DNA of 10,181 nt from an uncultured Clostridia bacterium (GTDB taxonomy: Bacteria > Bacillota > Clostridia > Oscillospirales > Oscillospiraceae). Position 1 is the first letter of the stretch. Every line of letters starts with the position of its first letter. Of the stretch, positions 6,156 through 10,181 are shown piece by piece. Both the position numbers and the translations under genes were made by a program. The stretch lies in the NCBI GenBank assembly GCA_947176425.1, contig CAMWQV010000034.1:1-10181 (forward strand). The letters are read 5' to 3'. The notes under the pieces are model-generated. The model was not told where the DNA came from and did not search any database. It worked only from the letters and a program-made list of their open reading frames with translations.

Positions 6156-7145
6156 ATGGCAAGAGAAAAATCCGGAGCCACAATCAAAGATGTCGCGCAG
6201 GAAGCGGGCGTGGCAATCGGAACGGTTTCTAAAGTAATCAACGGGCTTCCGGTGGGAGAAGACTACCGGATTCGTGTTGAGAAGGCAATCAAAAAACTGG
6301 ACTACTCCGTGAATCTCTGCGCAAAAGGACTGCGGGGCAGCCGTACCCATATGATCGCGGTCCTGCTGCCCAATCTGTCCGACCCCTATTGTGCACAGCT
6401 GGCGGGCTGTATCAGCAGACAGCTGGCAAAGCAGAATCATAAAATGATACTCTGCCTGACGGACGGCGACCCGAAGGCAGAACAGCTCTATGTGACGGCG
6501 GCGGAACAGCAGATGACAGCCGGTGTGATCTGTCTCTCCTATAATCCCAAATTGCAGCCGCCCCAAAATATTCCCTGCGTTTCTATTGACCGCTATTTTG
6601 GCGGAAAAATTCCCTGTGTGTCCAGCGACAATTTCGGCGGCGGATATCTGGCCGCAAAAAAACTGGCCGAGAATGGCTGTACGCGTCTTGTGTTTTTCCG
6701 CGTTGGTCCCAGGATGCCTAATGAACCGGACAAGCGGAAGGACGGTTTTGTGCGCGCCTGTGAGGAGATGGGCCTCCCCTGCCTTTTGAAGCTGGAAAAT
6801 GACTGTGCCCCCTATTCCGTTTTTGAGGATTATCTTCAGGAACATATGTGCGGCGGCAGACTGGATTTTGACGGCATCTTCTGCGTCACGGACCGCCTGG
6901 CACACCAGATTCGCGGTTCCCTTCAAATGATAGGCGTTCGTGTGCCGGAAGATATACAGATCATCGGTTTTGGCGGAATCAGAAGCTTCGGAGATCTGGA
7001 GTTTGATTCTTCCACTATTGTGCAGCCGCTGGAGGAACTTGCGGAAACCTGTGTGAATCTGGTTCTGAATCACCGTCCGGAAAAAGCGCCGGCTCTGATC
7101 TGTCTGCCTGTCCGCTATGCGTATGGCGGGACTACTAAGATATAG
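6156..7145 (+). CDS. LacI-family transcriptional regulator (canonical hinge)
   Basis: 329-residue LacI/GalR-type repressor. Residues 8-30 carry the helix-turn-helix (ATIKDVAQEAGVAIGTVSKVING). The hinge (VNLCAKGLRGSRTHMIAVLLP, residues 52-72) matches the classical NxxAKxLxxxxT form, with Leu59 placed for minor-groove insertion. The effector domain includes DGDPKAEQLY at 103-112, VSIDRYFGGKIPCVSSDN at 142-159, FDGIFCVTDRLAHQIRGSLQ at 238-257 and EDIQIIGFGG at 265-274. GGGAGGG lies 5 nt before the ATG. There is room for neither a promoter nor a long leader between the upstream hairpin and this gene, so its promoter must lie inside or before the hairpin region, or it depends on read-through. The next gene is pgi, 113 nt on; control of pgi is possible but only inferred. 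Ligand unknown. Confidence 0.92.
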   Translation: MAREKSGATIKDVAQEAGVAIGTVSKVINGLPVGEDYRIRVEKAIKKLDYSVNLCAKGLRGSRTHMIAVLLPNLSDPYCAQLAGCISRQLAKQNHKMILCLTDGDPKAEQLYVTAAEQQMTAGVICLSYNPKLQPPQNIPCVSIDRYFGGKIPCVSSDNFGGGYLAAKKLAENGCTRLVFFRVGPRMPNEPDKRKDGFVRACEEMGLPCLLKLENDCAPYSVFEDYLQEHMCGGRLDFDGIFCVTDRLAHQIRGSLQMIGVRVPEDIQIIGFGGIRSFGDLEFDSSTIVQPLEELAETCVNLVLNHRPEKAPALICLPVRYAYGGTTKI

Positions 7146-7168
7146 CGGTCAAATACCCGCAGAAACAC

Positions 7169-7187
7169 GCGCAAATTTCCCTTGCGC
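7169..7187. promoter_or_regulatory. Inverted repeat over the pgi -35 element
   Basis: GCGCAA (7169-7174) and TTGCGC (7182-7187) are perfect 6-bp arms around a 7-bp centre. The right arm is exactly the -35 of the pgi promoter, as an operator for repression would be. No U tract follows, so a terminator for the LacI gene is unlikely. The bound protein is unknown; the adjacent LacI-family protein is a candidate. Confidence 0.4.
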
Positions 7188-7210
7188 ACGGTACTGGGAT
7201 ATGGTATAAT
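7182..7210 (+). promoter_or_regulatory. SigA-type promoter of pgi
   Basis: TTGCGC (7182-7187, 4/6), a 17-bp spacer and a perfect TATAAT (7205-7210) with TGG before it (extended -10). Transcription should start near 7217, leaving a leader of about 42 nt that carries AAGGGGG (7243-7249), 9 nt before the pgi ATG. Confidence 0.75.
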
Positions 7211-7258
7211 TTGGCGTAGAGGACTCCATTTTTTACTATTAGAAGGGGGATACATCCT

Positions 7259-8771
7259 ATGTTGAAGATTGATCTGACCAGCGCCGGCGTCCAGCCCGCC
7301 AAGTTTGCCGGCGGTCTGAAGCAGGCGCACACCTGGCTTCAGGAAGCGACCGGCCGCGGCAATGATTTCGTGGGCTGGGTCAACCTGCCCAAAGACTACG
7401 ACAAGGAAGAATTTGCGCGTATCCAAGCCGCGGCTAAAAAAATCCGCAGCGACAGCAAAGCCCTTGTAGTCATCGGCATCGGCGGCAGCTACCTCGGCGC
7501 ACGGGCTGCAATCGAACTTATCTATTCCAACAACTACAACCTCATTAAAAAAGACGCGCCCAACATTTATTTCGCGGGCAACGGACTTTCCGGCGACGCC
7601 ATGCAGGAGATCGTGGACCTGCTGGGCGACGATGATTTCTCCGTCAACGTCATCTCCAAATCCGGCACCACTACCGAACCTGCTGTAGCGTTCCGCTTCT
7701 TCAAGGCGCTGCTGGAAAAGAAATACGGTCGTGAAGGCGCGGCGAAGCGCATCTATGCCACCACGGACAAAGCCAGAGGCGCGTTGAAATCTTTGGCAAC
7801 CGCGGAGGGCTACGATACCTACGTTGTTCCTGACAACGTGGGCGGACGTTACAGTGTTCTGACCGCTGTCGGCCTGCTGCCCATCGCGGTATCCGGCATC
7901 GATCTGGACGAGCTGATGAAAGGCGCGGCCAGCATGATGGAAACCTGCCGTGCGGCCAGCCTGGACGAAAACCCTGCCTGGCAGTATGCAGCCGCCCGCA
8001 GCGACCTGTATCAGCAGGGCAAGAAGGTTGAAGTTCTGGCCGGTTATGAGCCGCGGTTCCGTTTCTTCGCAGAGTGGTGGAAGCAGCTCTACGGCGAGAG
8101 CGAGGGAAAAGAAGGCAAGGGGCTTTTCCCTGCCAGCGTGGAGTTTACGGCGGACCTGCACTCTATGGGCCAGTATATCCAGCAGGGAGAGCGACCTGTA
8201 TCAGCAGGGCAAGAAGGTTGAAGTTCTGGCCGGTTATGAGCCGCGGTTCCGTTTCTTCGCAGAGTGGTGGAAGCAGCTCTACGGCGAGAGCGAGGGAAAA
8301 GAAGGCAAGGGGCTTTTCCCTGCCAGCGTGGAGTTTACGGCGGACCTGCACTCTATGGGCCAGTATATCCAGCAGGGAGAGCGCGTCATGTTCGAGACGG
8401 TTGTCCGCTTTGGTCCTTCCAAACATCAGCTGTGCGTTCCCCATGACGACGCTGACGGCGACGGTCTGAACTTCCTGGCCGGTAAGGATATGGACTTTAT
8501 CGCGACGCAGGCAATGGACGGCACGCTGCTGGCTCATGTGGAGGGCGGCGTCCCCAACCTGATCGTCCGCGCCGGTGAGATCAACGCCTTTACCCTAGGC
8601 GAGCTGATCTATTTCTTTGAGTATTCCTGCGGACTGTCCGGCTATATCCTGGGTGTGAACCCGTTCGATCAGCCGGGCGTTGAGGCGTATAAAAAGAATA
8701 TGTTTGCGCTGCTGGGCAAACCCGGTTACGAGGATATGGGCGCGGAACTGCGTGCAAAACTCGGAAAATAA
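7259..8771 (+). pseudogene. pgi: Glucose-6-phosphate isomerase, frameshifted by a 190-bp internal tandem duplication
   Basis: Glycolytic enzyme interconverting glucose 6-phosphate and fructose 6-phosphate in the cytoplasm. As written, the frame from ATG 7259 stops at 8221 after 320 residues, the last eight (PVSAGQEG) being foreign. The rest of the enzyme continues in another frame to the stop at 8771. Deleting one 190-bp copy restores one open frame of 440 residues, close to the 450 usual in Bacillus. Visible motifs are IGIGGSYLGARA (72-83), the phosphate loop SKSGTTTE (133-140), DNVGGRYSVLTAVG (192-205, isomerase signature 1), LYGESEGK with Glu280, and ADLHSMGQY with His301. FDQPGVEAYK is signature 2, ending at Lys415. 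From family knowledge Glu280, His301 and Lys415 are the catalytic residues; the truncated product keeps the first two but lacks the lysine and the C-terminal 128 residues, so it should be inactive. The gene has its own promoter and terminator. An assembly error is a real alternative. Confidence 0.92.
8000..8383 (+). repeat. Perfect 190-bp tandem duplication inside pgi with 4-bp AGCG microhomology
   Basis: Bases 8000-8193 and 8190-8383 are identical over 194 bp, with a period of 190 bp. AGCG stands at 8000-8003, at the junction 8190-8193 and at 8380-8383. This is the signature of duplication between short direct repeats by replication slippage or microhomology-mediated joining. Sequence before 8000 and after 8383 does not match. 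190 is not a multiple of three, so the reading frame shifts. No silent differences exist between copies, so the event is very recent or artefactual. Confidence 0.97.
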
Positions 8772-8790
8772 TCTGATTTAACAGAATAGT

Positions 8791-8832
8791 AAACCAGAGG
8801 GATCACCGTTTTCAGTGGTCTCTCTGGTTTTT
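8791..8832 (+). terminator. Intrinsic terminator of pgi
   Basis: Bases 8791-8806 (AAACCAGAGGGATCAC) pair with 8815-8830 (GTGGTCTCTCTGGTTT) as a 16-bp stem with two G-U pairs and an 8-nt loop. A run of five T residues ends it (8828-8832). It lies 20 nt after the pgi stop and separates pgi from the ribosomal operon. The 67 nt from 8833 to the next -35 show nothing further. Confidence 0.88.
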
Positions 8833-8899
8833 GGACAGCTCATAGTTCCTTTTAAAAATCCCTGCAATTATTTTATAACGCCGAAAATGAAAAAAATGC

Positions 8900-8928
8900 T
8901 TGACAAACAGAGCAGAGTTGTGTATAAT
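8900..8928 (+). promoter_or_regulatory. Strong SigA-type promoter of rplJ-rplL
   Basis: Consensus TTGACA (8900-8905), 17-bp spacer and consensus TATAAT (8923-8928), with A-rich DNA just upstream (8886-8896) resembling an UP element. Such a perfect promoter fits very highly expressed ribosomal protein genes. Transcription should start near 8935, at the 5' end of the L10 leader. Confidence 0.9.
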
Positions 8929-8934
8929 ATATCC

Positions 8935-9041
8935 GCGTTCCAAAGACAGCAGGTTGCTTTGCGTAAATCCTGCCGAGGATTGCCGATCGATTCGATTAGC
9001 ACGGTCTTTGCGTCTTTTCGCAGAGACCGTTTCCTTTTTTT
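8935..9041 (+). promoter_or_regulatory. Ribosomal protein L10 leader (autoregulatory RNA)
   Basis: The 5' untranslated region has hallmarks of the L10 leader known from Firmicutes: CAAAGACAGCAGGTTGC (8941-8957) and AATCCTGCCGAGG (8966-8978), whose GCAGG (8949-8953) and CCTGC (8969-8973) form the conserved helix. From family knowledge, the L10(L12)4 complex binds this RNA when in excess over rRNA and lowers rplJ-rplL expression. Here the leader ends in an attenuator hairpin (9001-9041). CAAAGAC (8941-8947) is also perfectly complementary to GTCTTTG (9004-9010) in the attenuator 5' arm, giving a plausible antiterminator. Confidence 0.87.
9001..9041 (+). terminator. Attenuator hairpin of the L10 leader
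   Basis: ACGGTCTTTGCG (9001-9012) pairs with CGCAGAGACCGT (9019-9030) with one wobble and a TCTTTT loop, followed by TTCC and seven T residues. It sits within the leader 50 nt before the rplJ start, so it is a conditional terminator rather than an operon end. Its 5' arm competes with pairing to 8941-8947. Confidence 0.88.
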
Positions 9042-9090
9042 GTTTGAACGCATTCCGATCCCTGCAAATCTGATGGAGGTGAAAACAAGA

Positions 9091-9627
9091 ATGCCTAATG
9101 CAAAAGTTCTCAGCGAAAAACAGGCGATCGTTGCTGATCTGACTGATAAGCTGAAAAATGCTGCGGCTGGTGTGTTGGTGGATTACAAGGGCATCACTGT
9201 GGCCGAGGACACTGCCCTGCGCGCTGAACTGCGGAAGAATAACGTGGATTACGCCGTCGTGAAAAATACCCTTCTGCGCTTCGCCGTGGACAACTGCGGC
9301 ATGAACGAGCTGGACGGGCTGCTCAGCGGCACCACTTCCCTGGCTGTCTGCAACGATGATCCCGTCGCCCCCGCCCGCGTCGTCAATGACTTTGCTAAGA
9401 AAATTGAAGGCCGCTTCGAGATCAAAGGCGGTTTCATGGAAGGTAAAGCCATTCCCCTTGAGGAAGTCATGGCGCTGGCCGCTATCCCGCCGCTGCCGGT
9501 CCTGCAGGCCCAAGTCCTTGGCACAATGCTGGCACCAATTTCCGCGTTGGCCTGCGTGATCAAACAGATCGCTGAAAAACAAGGCGCGCCCGCTGATGGT
9601 GACGCCGCGCCCGCCGCCGCTGAATAA
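9091..9627 (+). CDS. rplJ: 50S ribosomal protein L10
   Basis: 178-residue stalk base protein that binds 23S rRNA at the GTPase centre and anchors L7/L12 dimers. The N-terminal RNA-binding part is typical (EKQAIVADLTDKLKNAAAGVLVDYKGITV at 9-37, ELRKNNVDYAVVKNTLLRFA at 46-65). GFMEGKAIPLEEVMALAAIPP follows at 114-134, then the long C-terminal helix (about 137-163) that receives L7/L12, and an Ala/Pro-rich tail. The frame is open back to 8815, but that part is terminator, promoter and leader. ATG 9091 has GGAGGT 10 nt upstream, while the in-frame ATG at 9073 has no ribosome binding site. It is followed 50 nt later by rplL. Feedback by the L10 leader is expected. Confidence 0.98.
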   Translation: MPNAKVLSEKQAIVADLTDKLKNAAAGVLVDYKGITVAEDTALRAELRKNNVDYAVVKNTLLRFAVDNCGMNELDGLLSGTTSLAVCNDDPVAPARVVNDFAKKIEGRFEIKGGFMEGKAIPLEEVMALAAIPPLPVLQAQVLGTMLAPISALACVIKQIAEKQGAPADGDAAPAAAE

Positions 9628-9677
9628 GCGGTCCTGCACATTATTTATTTCTATAATTATTTAGGAGGTACCTAACA

Positions 9678-10052
9678 ATGGCTAGCGAAAAAGTTACCGC
9701 TTTGATCGAAGAAATCAAGAATCTGTCCGTTCTGGAACTGAGCGAGATGGTCCATGAGCTGGAAGAAGTATTTGGTGTGTCCGCTGCCGCTATGGCCGCG
9801 CCTGCCGCCGGTGGAGACGCGCCTGCTGCCGCTGAAAAGACCGAGTTTGACGTTGTGCTGACCGGCTTCGATACCGCCAGCAAGATCAAGGTCATTAAAG
9901 TCGTCCGCGAAATCACCGGTCAGGGCCTTGCCGAAGCGAAGGCGACTGTCGAGGGCGCGCCCAAGACCCTGAAAGAAGCTCTGTCTAAGGAAGACGCCGA
10001 GGCTATGAAGGCCAAAGTCGAGGAAGCCGGCGGCAAAGTCGAGCTGAAATAA
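9678..10052 (+). CDS. rplL: 50S ribosomal protein L7/L12
   Basis: 124 residues, the normal length. The N-terminal dimerisation helices (VTALIEEIKNLSVLELSEMVHELEEVFGV, 6-34) bind L10. An Ala/Gly/Pro hinge (35-52) is followed by the C-terminal domain, whose conserved KIKVIKVVREITGQGLAEAK (69-88) contacts elongation factors during GTP hydrolysis. A strong AGGAGGT site lies 8 nt before the ATG, stronger than that of rplJ, fitting the need for several copies of L7/L12 per L10. Second and last gene of the operon, closed by the terminator at 10115-10148. Confidence 0.99.
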   Translation: MASEKVTALIEEIKNLSVLELSEMVHELEEVFGVSAAAMAAPAAGGDAPAAAEKTEFDVVLTGFDTASKIKVIKVVREITGQGLAEAKATVEGAPKTLKEALSKEDAEAMKAKVEEAGGKVELK

Positions 10053-10114
10053 TTTCCCTGAAATATCTCGAATCGTGATGCGGACAGGGCAAAGAACAAA
10101 ACCAGAGTAAAAGT

Positions 10115-10148
10115 ACGGGCCGCAACCCCATAATTTGCGGCCCGTTTT
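10115..10148 (+). terminator. Intrinsic terminator after rplL
   Basis: ACGGGCCGCAA (10115-10125) pairs perfectly with TTGCGGCCCGT (10135-10145) around a 9-nt loop, followed by TTTTCAT. The short U run could allow partial read-through. It lies 62 nt after rplL, where rpoB would often follow in other bacteria; no rpoB start is visible before the window ends at 10181. Confidence 0.87.
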
Positions 10149-10181
10149 CATGAAGTTAAAAATTTTTTTAAATACCCCTTA

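Noticed and set aside
6057..7073. Minus-strand open frame of 338 codons
   Set aside because: Shadow of the second LacI-family gene; its product resembles no family and no ribosome binding site supports it.
7115..8161. Minus-strand open frame of 348 codons
   Set aside because: Antisense to pgi and crossing the pgi promoter; composition is that of a GC-rich shadow.
8000..8383. Programmed ribosomal frameshift joining the two halves of pgi
   Set aside because: No slippery heptamer with a following structure was evident at the duplication joint, and the perfect duplication fully explains the frame change. A protein with the duplicated segment would also carry an extra 60 or so residues in the active-site region.
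7950..8771. Separate gene covering the pgi C-terminal part
   Set aside because: Its first about 80 codons are an out-of-frame reading of the duplicated segment; it is the downstream half of the broken pgi, with no own start signal.
8815..9090. N-terminal extension of L10 from ATG 8815
   Set aside because: This stretch holds the pgi terminator, the promoter and the L10 leader; ATG 9091 has the ribosome binding site and gives a normal-length L10.

Overview
The window looks like a chromosomal segment of a Gram-positive, moderately GC-rich Clostridia member, most likely Oscillospiraceae/Ruminococcaceae-like. The evidence is strong AGGAGG-type ribosome binding sites, SigA-type promoters with 17-bp spacers, an LplB/LplC-type sugar transporter, a YesL (DUF624) protein, a Firmicutes-type glucose-6-phosphate isomerase and an L10 leader in front of rplJ-rplL. 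The taxon is inferred from protein style only. No rRNA, tRNA, CRISPR array, insertion sequence or phage gene was seen.

Positions 1-3335 (minus strand) hold a three-gene carbohydrate ABC importer operon: LplB-type permease, LplC-type permease, then a lipoprotein substrate-binding protein that runs off the left edge. No ATPase is encoded here. A 372-bp divergent control region (3336-3707) has a strong minus-strand promoter for the transporter. It also has two near-identical tandem promoters on the plus strand and several copies of an ATTTGCAC(A) motif.

Positions 3708-6094 (plus strand) hold a LacI-family regulator with an atypical linker, a YesL/DUF624 membrane protein with a very acidic tail, and an unrecognised single-pass membrane protein joined to it by an ATGA overlap. 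An intrinsic terminator follows. A second, canonical LacI-family regulator (6156-7145) starts only 19 bp after that hairpin. The first regulator probably controls the divergent importer, and the YesL pair probably serves the same locus. The substrate cannot be told from this window; a plant or host glycan oligosaccharide is a guess.

Positions 7146-8771 carry pgi with its own SigA promoter, whose -35 lies in an inverted repeat. The gene is broken as given: a perfect 190-bp tandem duplication (194 bp identical counting a 4-bp AGCG overlap) shifts the frame and truncates the enzyme before its catalytic lysine. Removing one copy restores an uninterrupted 440-residue enzyme. It is either a real, potentially reversible mutation or an assembly error, and is the most striking anomaly here.

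Positions 8772-10181 hold the pgi terminator, a strong promoter, an L10 autoregulatory leader with an attenuator, rplJ, rplL and a terminator. rplJ-rplL stands apart from rplK-rplA upstream and has a terminator before any downstream rpoB. I found no clear evidence of a wholly new biological system. The best leads are the pgi duplication, the duplicated promoter/motif array and the YesL-plus-partner pair.
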